Assembly (NCBI RefSeq): GCF_018224615.1
Contig: NZ_JAGTUK010000003.1
Location: forward strand, 358,339 to 422,338
Length of the DNA stretch: 64,000 nt
Origin: Microbacterium paraoxydans
GTDB taxonomy: Bacteria > Actinomycetota > Actinomycetes > Actinomycetales > Microbacteriaceae
Direction: 5' to 3'
Shown here piece after piece: positions 1 through 9,885 of the stretch. Each line of letters begins with the position of its first letter. Position 1 is the first letter of the stretch. The notes under the pieces are model-generated. The model saw only the letters and a list, made by a program, of their open reading frames with translations, was not told the DNA's origin and did not search any database. Position numbers and translations under genes: made by a program.

Positions 1-69
1 CAAACTATGGCCGCCGATTACCCGACGGCACACCCGCCCACTCGCACCATGAAAGTGGAGATTCACCGC

Positions 70-363
70 ATGGCAACCGATTACGACGCTCCCCGAAAGA
101 GTGAAGACGACTCCGAGTCGATCGAAGCCCTGAAGGAGCGTGTGCCGGACAAGCTGTCTGGCACGACGGGGGACGAGGACTCCGACAACCCCTCGAACTT
201 CGATCTGCCGGGCGCGGACCTCTCCGATCTCGAGCTGGACGTCGTCGTGCTGCCCGCGCAGCAGGACGAGTTCACCTGCATGAGCTGCTTCCTTGTGAAG
301 CACCGTTCGCAGCTCGACCACGAGGGACCCGACGGCCCCATCTGCAAGGAGTGCGCTGCCTGA
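70..363 (+). CDS. DUF4193 family small zinc-ribbon-like protein
   Basis: A 97-residue acidic protein. Two CxxC pairs near the C-terminus (C70/C73 and C92/C95) would form a zinc ribbon; the first ~60 residues are Asp/Glu/Ser-rich and probably disordered. This is the layout of the actinobacterial DUF4193 family, whose function is unknown. I chose the ATG at 70 because a GTGGAG ribosome-binding sequence sits about 10 nt upstream; an in-frame ATG at 7 would add a basic extension unlike the rest of the protein. In Mycobacterium a DUF4193 gene also lies next to the DUF3093/dut pair, as here. A membrane or envelope role is sometimes suspected for the family, but nothing in this sequence shows it. 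Confidence 0.85.
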   Translation: MATDYDAPRKSEDDSESIEALKERVPDKLSGTTGDEDSDNPSNFDLPGADLSDLELDVVVLPAQQDEFTCMSCFLVKHRSQLDHEGPDGPICKECAA

Positions 364-385
364 GCAGTCCTCCGAGCGACGCATG

Positions 386-418
386 ACGCGCCCCCGACCG
401 TTCGGTCAGGGGCGCGCT
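386..418. terminator. Hairpin between convergent DUF4193 and DUF3093 genes
   Basis: A 12-bp stem (388-399 with 404-415, one C-A mismatch) closed by a GTTC loop lies between two convergent genes. It has no good T-run on either side, so it is a plausible bidirectional terminator rather than a textbook intrinsic one. Confidence 0.6.
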
Positions 419-434
419 GTCGTTGCGGGGTGCT

Positions 435-899
435 TCACGCCTTCGCGGCACGGATGGCCGCTGCCAGGCGATCGGGCGTGCGGCTGGAGATCGTCCACGC
501 CACCACGGGGTCGGCGTCGTCGAGGTTCGGGACGACCACGATGCCGTCGATGCCCCCGCGGATGAGATGCCACCCTCGCGCGGGGAGCTCCGGCCCCCTG
601 GCCTGCCGGGCCTCGGCGCCGTCGAGTGCGAGGGGTTCGCCGAGCAGGGCGACGTCGATGTGTGCGCGGCCCGCCCGCAGCACGCCGTCCTCGACGGAGA
701 CGACCGGGGCGAGGCTGATGAAGGCGAGGACCAGAGCCGCGGAGACGAGCGCGCCGAGAACGAGCGCGATCGTGGATCCGATCGGGACGAAGATGAGCGA
801 CACCATGGGGCCGGCGAGCGCGACCGTGACCAGCAGCCACAGGCTCGGGGCGAGTCGCTCGCGGTAGAGGGGGCGTGCGGCGGTGGCGGTGTTCTGCAT
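435..899 (-). CDS. DUF3093 family membrane protein
   Basis: A 154-residue protein with two adjacent hydrophobic segments (about residues 18-40 and 42-64) followed by a ~90-residue soluble domain rich in beta-strand-like sequence. This matches the actinobacterial DUF3093 family of unknown function. It is encoded divergently from dut, the arrangement also seen in Mycobacterium. The ATG at 899 leaves only 12 bp before the dut start; an in-frame ATG at 908 is an alternative. With so small a gap, its promoter must lie inside dut or overlap the dut -10 element. Confidence 0.75.
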   Translation of the reverse strand: MQNTATAARPLYRERLAPSLWLLVTVALAGPMVSLIFVPIGSTIALVLGALVSAALVLAFISLAPVVSVEDGVLRAGRAHIDVALLGEPLALDGAEARQARGPELPARGWHLIRGGIDGIVVVPNLDDADPVVAWTISSRTPDRLAAAIRAAKA

Positions 900-905
900 T
901 AGCCT
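900..905 (+). promoter_or_regulatory. -10 element of a leaderless dut promoter
   Basis: TAGCCT lies exactly 6 nt before the dut GTG, the spacing expected if transcription begins at the start codon. No Shine-Dalgarno sequence precedes the GTG. The same arrangement recurs before six other genes in this window. Confidence 0.6.
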
Positions 906-911
906 CATGGG

Positions 912-1382
912 GTGACCGATTCCGTTGATGTCCCCATTATCGCCGCAGTCGTCCCCGGCTACGCGCATCCGGGTGATGCGGGCGCCGATCTGGTGGCCGC
1001 GGAGGCGGTCCGACTCGAGCCGGGTGAGCGCGCGCTCGTTCCCACCGGAGTGCGCATCGCGCTTCCGGACGGCTACGCGGCCTTCGTCGTTCCGCGCAGC
1101 GGTCTCGCCGCCAAACACGGGATCTCCATCGTCAACTCTCCCGGCACGGTCGACGCGGGCTACCGCGGCGAGATCAAGGTGAGCCTGATCAACACGGACA
1201 TCCACAGCGCGTACGATGTGGCCGTCGGCGATCGCATCGCCCAACTCATCGTCATGCCCGTCACCCGCGCCCGGTTCCTCCCGGTCGAGGAGCTTCCGGA
1301 CAGCGTGAGAGGCGACGGGGGATTCGGATCGACCGGCTATCAGGCACAGGCCACCGCGAACGAAGCAGGACAGGTGAAATGA
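912..1382 (+). CDS. dut: Deoxyuridine 5'-triphosphate nucleotidohydrolase (dUTPase)
   Basis: A 156-residue trimeric-type dUTPase that hydrolyses dUTP to dUMP and pyrophosphate, keeping uracil out of DNA and feeding dTMP synthesis. The conserved motifs are visible in order: DAGADL near the N-terminus, PRSGLA, the GTVDAGYRGEI substrate loop, RIAQLIV, and the C-terminal GDGGFGSTG P-loop-like arm. Length is normal for the family. It starts with GTG and appears to be leaderless. Its stop overlaps the start of the DUF3710 gene by 4 nt (ATGA), so the two are translationally coupled, as in other actinobacteria. Confidence 0.95.
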   Translation: MTDSVDVPIIAAVVPGYAHPGDAGADLVAAEAVRLEPGERALVPTGVRIALPDGYAAFVVPRSGLAAKHGISIVNSPGTVDAGYRGEIKVSLINTDIHSAYDVAVGDRIAQLIVMPVTRARFLPVEELPDSVRGDGGFGSTGYQAQATANEAGQVK

Positions 1383-1966
1383 GCGAGAGCAACCCGACCC
1401 CTTCCAAGTCGGCGCCGGAGAACCGCGCCACCGATGGTCCTTTCGACGACTCCGAGGCGAATCCGGTCCGCCCGTACATCGATCTCGGCGGGATCAAGAT
1501 CCTTCCGCGCGAAGGTCTGAACCTGCGCCTCGAGGTCGAGGAGCAGTCGAAGCGGATCGTGGCGGTCGGGCTCGACTACGCGGAGTCCTCGTTGCAGGTG
1601 CAGCCGTTCGCGGCCCCCCGCTCGGGCGGCCTGTGGGATGAGACTCGCGTGCAGCTTCGCGATCAGGTGAAGGCGCAGGGCGGCCGAGTCGAGGAGCGCG
1701 AGGGCCCGCTGGGCAAGGAATTGCTCGCCGAGGTGCCCGCTACCGCGGCCGAGGGCTCGGGATTGCGCCTGGCACGCTTCATCGGCATCGACGGCCCGCG
1801 GTGGTTCCTGCGTGGAGTCATCGGTGGTGCGGCGGCTTCCGACCCGGAAGCGGCGGCGAAGGTGGAGGATCTCTTCCGCTCGATCGTCGTGGTCCGGGGC
1901 GGTGCTCCCATGCCGCCGCGCGATCTCATTCCGCTGAAGATGCCCGCGACCCCGGGCTCGGCGTGA
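1379..1966 (+). CDS. DUF3710 family protein
   Basis: A 195-residue soluble protein of the DUF3710 family, which is usually encoded directly after dut in actinobacteria. The first ~35 residues are polar and probably disordered; the remainder is a compact alpha/beta domain including the segment DGPRWFLRGVIGG. No catalytic motif is recognisable and the function is unknown. It overlaps dut upstream and the DUF3159 gene downstream by 4 nt each, so the three form one tight operon. Confidence 0.8.
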   Translation: MSESNPTPSKSAPENRATDGPFDDSEANPVRPYIDLGGIKILPREGLNLRLEVEEQSKRIVAVGLDYAESSLQVQPFAAPRSGGLWDETRVQLRDQVKAQGGRVEEREGPLGKELLAEVPATAAEGSGLRLARFIGIDGPRWFLRGVIGGAAASDPEAAAKVEDLFRSIVVVRGGAPMPPRDLIPLKMPATPGSA

Positions 1967-2700
1967 CCACGCCTGTCCCCGACGACCCCGAGCGCCCGCA
2001 GACGGCTTCCGAGATCCTCGGGGCCGCACTCGGGGGAGCGGCCCGTAAGGCAGGGCTGGATCCTGCAAAGGGCGCGAGCACGCACACGGTCGTATGGTCG
2101 GCGATGGGTGGCTGGCGTGGCATCGTCGAGTCGGTCGTACCGAGCCTCGCCTTCGTCGTCTTCTTCACCCTTCGTCCGCAGCCGCTGATCCTTCCCCTCG
2201 GCGTCTCCGTCGGTCTGGCGGCTCTCTTCACGATCGTGCGACTGCTGCAGAAGTCACCGCCCTCCGCGGCGCTCGGCGGCCTGATCGCCGCAGTGGCGGC
2301 CGCGGGGCTGGCGCTGTGGACCGGTCGTGGCGAGGACAACTTCGTTCCGGGCCTCATCACCAATGCGGTGTACGGCTCGGCGATCCTCGTGTCTGCGTTG
2401 ATCGGCTGGTCCGTGATCGGTCTGGCCGCCGGGTTCCTCATGGGCGAGGGCACGGCGTGGCGTGCCGACCGTCGCAAGCGGCGCGCCTTCTTCTGGCTCG
2501 GCATCGCCTGGTCTGCCCTGTTCTTCGCCCGGTTGGCCGTGCAGTTCCCGCTCTATCTCGCGGGCGACGTCACGGCTCTCGGGACGCTCAAGCTCGTGAT
2601 GGGCCTGCCGCTGTTCGCGCCGCTCATTGCGGTGACGTGGCTGGTGGTGCGTGCTCTGTATCCCCGCGCGTCGTCGCGCGAAGACGCCGCCGAGGCGTGA
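1963..2700 (+). CDS. DUF3159 family integral membrane protein
   Basis: A 245-residue protein starting with GTG in a GTGA overlap with the preceding stop. After a ~45-residue hydrophilic N-terminus it has about six hydrophobic segments, starting at residues ~50-70 and ending near 235, with a short acidic tail. This fits the actinobacterial DUF3159 family of unknown function. It is the last gene of the dut operon: the acnA control region, with a large palindrome, begins four bases after its stop codon. Confidence 0.8.
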   Translation: MTTPVPDDPERPQTASEILGAALGGAARKAGLDPAKGASTHTVVWSAMGGWRGIVESVVPSLAFVVFFTLRPQPLILPLGVSVGLAALFTIVRLLQKSPPSAALGGLIAAVAAAGLALWTGRGEDNFVPGLITNAVYGSAILVSALIGWSVIGLAAGFLMGEGTAWRADRRKRRAFFWLGIAWSALFFARLAVQFPLYLAGDVTALGTLKLVMGLPLFAPLIAVTWLVVRALYPRASSREDAAEA

Positions 2701-2703
2701 TAG

Positions 2704-2727
2704 ATTTATCTCGACATCAAGATAAAT
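2704..2727. promoter_or_regulatory. 24-bp palindromic operator upstream of acnA
   Basis: Two 11-nt arms flank a central CA; the inner parts read TTTATCTCGA and TCAAGATAAA, and there is one mismatched pair. The spacing and AT-rich ends are typical of a MarR-type dimer site. Streptomyces TamR, a MarR-family regulator, is reported to control aconitase and other TCA genes from palindromes of this general kind; assigning this site to a TamR-like protein is inference. No MarR gene lies in the window. Confidence 0.6.
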
Positions 2728-2854
2728 TGCAGGCTTTCGTCCACGCGTCGCGGGGAGCAGACTGGTTAGGTCCGCCTTCCTAGCCGCCGGGGTGCGCGGG
2801 CGAGCAAGATGGAGGCGCCTGTCGCTCCCCATCCGACTAGAAGGAGACGGATTC

Positions 2855-5689
<2,835 letters not shown>

Positions 5690-5703
5690 TCGCCGCAGTC
5701 GGA

Positions 5704-5731
5704 GGGGCCCGGGTCTTCGGACACGGGCCCC
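5704..5731 (+). terminator. Hairpin terminator after acnA
   Basis: A 12-bp GC-rich stem (5704-5715 with 5720-5731, one mismatch) with a TTCG tetraloop starts 14 nt after the acnA stop. Only CTTC follows, so the T-tract is weak. This is common for intrinsic-like terminators in high-GC actinobacteria. Confidence 0.7.
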
Positions 5732-5847
5732 TTCGGCGTGTCAAGGGGGTCGTCGTCCTCGGCCGTTTCTCCGAGTCCCCGAGGTAGGATCGGTAGGCGC
5801 TCGCACCCGTGACGGGCGTCTCTGTCGAAGCCTGTGAGGAGGCGCAG

Positions 5848-7788
5848 ATGCCCATTCTTCCGAGCATCTCTGGACCCCGCGACCTGGACCGTCTGTCGCC
5901 AGAGCAACTGGAAGAACTCGCCGCCGAGATCCGCGCGTTCCTCGTCGAGAACGTCTCTCGCACCGGCGGGCACCTCGGTCCGAACCTCGGCGTCGTCGAA
6001 CTCACGATCGCCCTGCACCGGGTGTTCTCCTCCCCGGACGATCCCTTCATCTTCGACACCGGGCACCAGTCGTACGTGCACAAGCTGCTCACCGGTCGCC
6101 AGGACTTCTCGGGCCTGCGCGTGCGCGGTGGCCTGGCGGGCTACCCACAGCGCGGCGAGAGCCCCCACGATGTGGTCGAGTCATCGCACGCGTCGAGCTC
6201 GCTCAGCTGGGCCGACGGCGTCTCCCGCGCCCTCACCGCGACCGGGCGCGCCGATCGGCACGTCGTCGCCGTGGTGGGCGACGGGGCGCTCACGGGCGGC
6301 ATGACGTGGGAAGCACTGAACAACATCTCCGACGACAACGACCGGAACCTGGTCATCGTGGTCAACGACAACGGGCGCTCCTACGCCCCGACCATCGGCG
6401 GGATGTCACGGTATCTCAACCGGGTCCGCACGGCGGCCGCGTACAAGGACCTCCATCACAAGTCCGACCGCCTGTTCCGCGCGTTCGGCCCCGTCGGCCG
6501 CGCCGTGTTCCGCGGGGTACGCGGCGGTACGCACGGGTTCCTGTCGCGATTCACGAACAACGAGGCGCTGTACTCGAACCTCGACATCAAGTACCTGGGC
6601 CCGGTGGACGGCCACGATCTTCCTGCTCTTCTCGAGACGCTGGAACTCGCGAAATCGTATGGAGCGCCCGTGATCGTGCACGCGATCACCGAGAAGGGGC
6701 GAGGCTACCAGCCCGCGCGCGACGACGACGCCGACCAGTTCCACGCCGTCGGCCGCATCGACCCGGCGACGGGCGAGACGCTGTCCTCCGGCGGACGCGG
6801 GTGGACGGACGTGTTCTCGGACGCCCTGGTGAGCGTGGGCGAGCGTCGCTCCGACGTGATCGCGATCACCGCGGCGATGCTGCGGCCGACCGGCCTGGCG
6901 CCGTTCGCCGAGCGCTTCCCCGACCGCGTGTACGACGTGGGCATCGCCGAACAGCACGCCGTGGCGTCCGCGGCCGGGCTCGCATACGGCGGGCTGCACC
7001 CCGTGGTGGCGGTATACGCCACCTTCATGGGGCGAGCCTTCGACCAGGTGCTGATGGACGTCGCGCTTCACCGTGCCGGCGTGACGTTCGTGCTCGACCG
7101 CGCCGGTGTCACGGGTCCCGACGGTCCGAGCCACCACGGCATGTGGGACCTCGCGATGCTGCAGATCGTCCCGCACATCCGCATCGCGGCGCCCCGCGAC
7201 GGCGTGCGGCTGACGGAGGCGCTCGACGAGGCGGTCGCGGTCGACGACGCCCCGACCGTGATCCGGTTCCCGAAGGGAGAGGTCGCCCCCGACCTCCCGG
7301 CGATCGAACGGCTCGCCGACGGTGTCGACGTGCTGGCCAGGGGTGAGAGCGAGGACGTGCTGATCGTCGCGATCGGCCCGTTCGCCGAGCTCGCCCTCGA
7401 CGTGGCGGACCGTCTGCGCGCACAGGGTATCGGCGCCACCGTGCTGGACCCGCGGTGGGCGATCCCCGTTCAGCCTTCGGTGGTCGAACACGCCGCACGG
7501 CATCGCCTCGTCATCACGCTCGAGGACGGTATCCGCGTGGGCGGCATCGGCACGCGCGTCCGCCAGGTGCTGCGCGAGGCCGGGATCGACACGGCCGTGG
7601 ACGAGCTGGGACTCCCGGACGAGTTCATCGATCACGCCTCGCGTGACCAGATCCTCGCGGATGCGGGGCTCACGGCCTCGAAGATCGCGCAGGATGTGGT
7701 GGCGCAGGTGCTCGGGACGCGCATCCCCAAAGCGCGTCACGCGGGGGAGACCGGCACGATCGACCTGCCGCTGCACGAGCGCCACTGA
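5848..7788 (+). CDS. dxs: 1-deoxy-D-xylulose-5-phosphate synthase
   Basis: A 646-residue thiamine-diphosphate enzyme that condenses pyruvate with glyceraldehyde 3-phosphate, the first step of the MEP isoprenoid pathway. Visible motifs are the TPP-binding GDGALTGGM with a downstream NDN, the catalytic-glutamate region GIAEQHAV, and the transketolase C-terminal domain ending near residue 620. Slightly over 640 residues is typical. I chose the ATG at 5848 because GAGGAG precedes it by about 8 nt. A TAGGAT -10 hexamer at 5785-5790 would give a ~50-nt leader. The gene converges on glpD. Confidence 0.95.
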   Translation: MPILPSISGPRDLDRLSPEQLEELAAEIRAFLVENVSRTGGHLGPNLGVVELTIALHRVFSSPDDPFIFDTGHQSYVHKLLTGRQDFSGLRVRGGLAGYPQRGESPHDVVESSHASSSLSWADGVSRALTATGRADRHVVAVVGDGALTGGMTWEALNNISDDNDRNLVIVVNDNGRSYAPTIGGMSRYLNRVRTAAAYKDLHHKSDRLFRAFGPVGRAVFRGVRGGTHGFLSRFTNNEALYSNLDIKYLGPVDGHDLPALLETLELAKSYGAPVIVHAITEKGRGYQPARDDDADQFHAVGRIDPATGETLSSGGRGWTDVFSDALVSVGERRSDVIAITAAMLRPTGLAPFAERFPDRVYDVGIAEQHAVASAAGLAYGGLHPVVAVYATFMGRAFDQVLMDVALHRAGVTFVLDRAGVTGPDGPSHHGMWDLAMLQIVPHIRIAAPRDGVRLTEALDEAVAVDDAPTVIRFPKGEVAPDLPAIERLADGVDVLARGESEDVLIVAIGPFAELALDVADRLRAQGIGATVLDPRWAIPVQPSVVEHAARHRLVITLEDGIRVGGIGTRVRQVLREAGIDTAVDELGLPDEFIDHASRDQILADAGLTASKIAQDVVAQVLGTRIPKARHAGETGTIDLPLHERH

Positions 7789-7817
7789 CTCGGGCGTGGT
7801 CGGGGCACCGCGGCCGC

Positions 7818-9275
7818 TCAGCGGAGGTCGGCGAGGGTTTCCGCGACGATGCGCGCCACGGCCGGGCGGGCTCGTTCGGCATCCGACGCCACGAGCCCCA
7901 GGCGGCTTCGCCGTTCCAGCACGTCGTCCGCGGTGAGGGCACCCTCACGTCGCACCGCGAACTCCACCTCGGCGCGAGAGAGCTCGGGAGGCGCCGTCGC
8001 GCGGCCCGGGGCGCTCCACCGCACCGCCATGTCGTCCACGAGGCGTAGGGTCGCAGTCCGGCTGGCGGGTGCCGCGATGCCGCGATGGCGCAGTGCCAGG
8101 TCGACCGCGTCCTCCGCCATCCGACGGTAGGTCGTGAGCTTCCCTCCCAGCACCGACACGAATCCGCCGGTCGAGGCGCGCACGAGGTGCCGCCGCGAGA
8201 CGTCTGCCGAGGAGACCGCCCCGTTGTCGACCAGTGGCCGCAATCCCGCAAAGGCGCCGCGGACGTGGTTCCGGTTCAGAGGCTGCGCGAGCAACCGGTT
8301 CAGTGTCTCGAGGAGCGCATCGATCTCCGCATCGGTCGGGGCGGCGACGCGGGGGATCGCGCCGGGTGCTTCCTCGTCCGTGAGTCCCACGATCACGCGG
8401 CCGTGCCGTTGAGGGAGGGCGAACACGTAGCGGCTGATCGATCCCTCTCGAGGAATCGTCAGGGCCGCGGTGGGGTGGCCCAGGGCGGCCGCGTCGAGCA
8501 CGATGTGGGTGCCGCGGCTCGGGCGCACCCGGATGCCGTCGTCGAGCGTGCCCGCCCACACCCCCGTGGCGTTCACCACGGCGCGAGCGCGGAGCTCGAG
8601 CCGTTCGCCCGTCAGCGCGTCCTCGGCCGTCGCGCCGTCGGCGTGCAGCCGTCCGGCCCGAACCCGCGTGAGGATGCGTGCCCCGAGTCCGGCGGCCGTG
8701 CGCGCGACCGCGACGACGAGGGCGGCGTCGTCGACCAGTTGCCCGTCGAATCCGAGCACGCCGCCGCGCAGGCCGCGACGATGCAGTGCGGGGAACAGGC
8801 GGGCGGCCTCGCTCGCCCCCACGAGCCGCGGCGGGGGGAGGACGCGACGCGGCGTCCTGGCGTGCAGTCGCAGAGCGTCGCCCAGGGCCATGCCGACGGC
8901 ACCCGCGCTGCGCTGGCGGATGGTCACCCCGGGCGCGAAGGGGAGGAGCTGCGGCAGTGGACGGATGAGGTGCGGCGCGATCGCGGTCATCAGCAGGTGG
9001 CGTTCGAGCGCGCTTTCGTTGGCGGTGGCGACATCGCCGGTCGCCAGGTATCGCAGCCCACCGTGCACCAGCTTCGAGCTGAAGCGACTCGTGCCGAACG
9101 CGAGGTCCTCCGCCTCGATGAGGGTCACGCGGAGGCCTCGGGAGGCCGCATCGAGGGCCGCGCCGACGCCCGTGATGCCGCCACCGACCACCAGGACGTC
9201 ACAGGTTTCTTCCGCTGCGGCGACGAGATCGCGTCGGCGGCGGGCGGCGTCGAGGGCGGTGGCCGGTGCGGTCAT
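7818..9275 (-). CDS. glpD: FAD-dependent glycerol-3-phosphate dehydrogenase
   Basis: A 485-residue GlpD-type flavoprotein that oxidises sn-glycerol 3-phosphate to dihydroxyacetone phosphate and passes electrons to the respiratory chain at the membrane. The FAD site is VLVVGGGITGVGAALDAA near residue 27, followed by the FGTSRFSSKLVHGGLRYL signature. The C-terminus (from ~residue 375) is the helical cap domain of the family. Its ATG overlaps the stop of the TetR gene (ATGA), so the two are co-transcribed. In Mycobacterium tuberculosis the same order is found at Rv2249c-Rv2252 (glpD1, TetR, flavoprotein, diacylglycerol kinase). The family call is firm; which glycerol pathway it serves is inferred. 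Confidence 0.92.
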   Translation of the reverse strand: MTAPATALDAARRRRDLVAAAEETCDVLVVGGGITGVGAALDAASRGLRVTLIEAEDLAFGTSRFSSKLVHGGLRYLATGDVATANESALERHLLMTAIAPHLIRPLPQLLPFAPGVTIRQRSAGAVGMALGDALRLHARTPRRVLPPPRLVGASEAARLFPALHRRGLRGGVLGFDGQLVDDAALVVAVARTAAGLGARILTRVRAGRLHADGATAEDALTGERLELRARAVVNATGVWAGTLDDGIRVRPSRGTHIVLDAAALGHPTAALTIPREGSISRYVFALPQRHGRVIVGLTDEEAPGAIPRVAAPTDAEIDALLETLNRLLAQPLNRNHVRGAFAGLRPLVDNGAVSSADVSRRHLVRASTGGFVSVLGGKLTTYRRMAEDAVDLALRHRGIAAPASRTATLRLVDDMAVRWSAPGRATAPPELSRAEVEFAVRREGALTADDVLERRSRLGLVASDAERARPAVARIVAETLADLR

Positions 9276-9865
9276 GGCCGCAGATGCCCGTCCAGAGCGG
9301 CACGGAGCTCGCGTTCCCACGCGGTCTCGTCGATCAGGTCGGCCACGGTCCCATGCGACAGGACGGCCGACTGCGCGATGAGCAGCAGCATGACGGCGAT
9401 CTCGCCGGGTGCTCCCGTCCGCACCGACCCGTGCGTCTGAGCTCGCTCGATGGCCGCGGTCAGCCAGTCGAGGATGAGCCGCTGACTCGATCCGACCCGC
9501 TGCAGGGTGTACCGCGTGAACGCCTCCGGCTCTTCGTCGAGCAGCCGGCCGTACACCTCGTCGGCGCGGAACAGGGCGATGAAGGCGAGGACGTCGTCGA
9601 CCAGTGCCGCCCGGGACTCCGCGATCGCGGGGAGCCGATCGATGAGCCGCCCGACGCGTCGCAGCAGAGCCGCCCGCACCACATCGTCCGCGTCGCTCCA
9701 GGTGCGGTAGATGGTCGGGCGGCTGAGGCCCGAGCGGCGGGCGAGCGCGGCGATCGTGACGCCATGGACGCCGGCACGCACGAGGAGGTCGTCCGCCGCG
9801 TCGAGGACTCTGTTCTGCGTCGGTTCCCAGGACGGGATCGCAACCGCGGGTTGACGTTCTTCCAT
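9272..9865 (-). CDS. TetR-family transcriptional regulator
   Basis: A 197-residue repressor. Residues ~15-62 form the TetR helix-turn-helix with the signature VTIAALARRSGLSRPTIYR; the rest is a helical ligand-binding and dimerisation domain of normal length. It is divergent from the alkyl-DHAP-synthase-like gene with a gap of only 20 bp that holds a 13-bp near-palindrome, and it is co-transcribed with glpD. It therefore probably represses both its own glpD unit and the divergent flavoprotein/kinase/GMC unit. The ligand is unknown; a fatty acyl-CoA, fatty alcohol or sterol-like lipid would fit the neighbours. Confidence 0.9.
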   Translation of the reverse strand: MEERQPAVAIPSWEPTQNRVLDAADDLLVRAGVHGVTIAALARRSGLSRPTIYRTWSDADDVVRAALLRRVGRLIDRLPAIAESRAALVDDVLAFIALFRADEVYGRLLDEEPEAFTRYTLQRVGSSQRLILDWLTAAIERAQTHGSVRTGAPGEIAVMLLLIAQSAVLSHGTVADLIDETAWERELRAALDGHLRP

Positions 9866-9870
9866 GATGT

Positions 9871-9883
9871 GTCACACTGTAAC
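9871..9883. promoter_or_regulatory. Putative TetR operator overlapping divergent -10 elements
   Basis: GTCACACTGTAAC is a near-palindrome with an odd centre and one mismatched pair, in the 20-bp gap between the TetR and flavoprotein start codons. On the minus strand it contains TACAGT, on the plus strand CACTGT, each a plausible -10. A bound repressor would therefore block both promoters. The operator role is inferred from position and symmetry. Confidence 0.5.
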
Positions 9884-9885
9884 GC

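Noticed and set aside
7..69. Start of the DUF4193 gene at position 7
   Set aside because: The extension is basic and unlike the acidic family N-terminus, and the ATG at 70 has a spaced GTGGAG.
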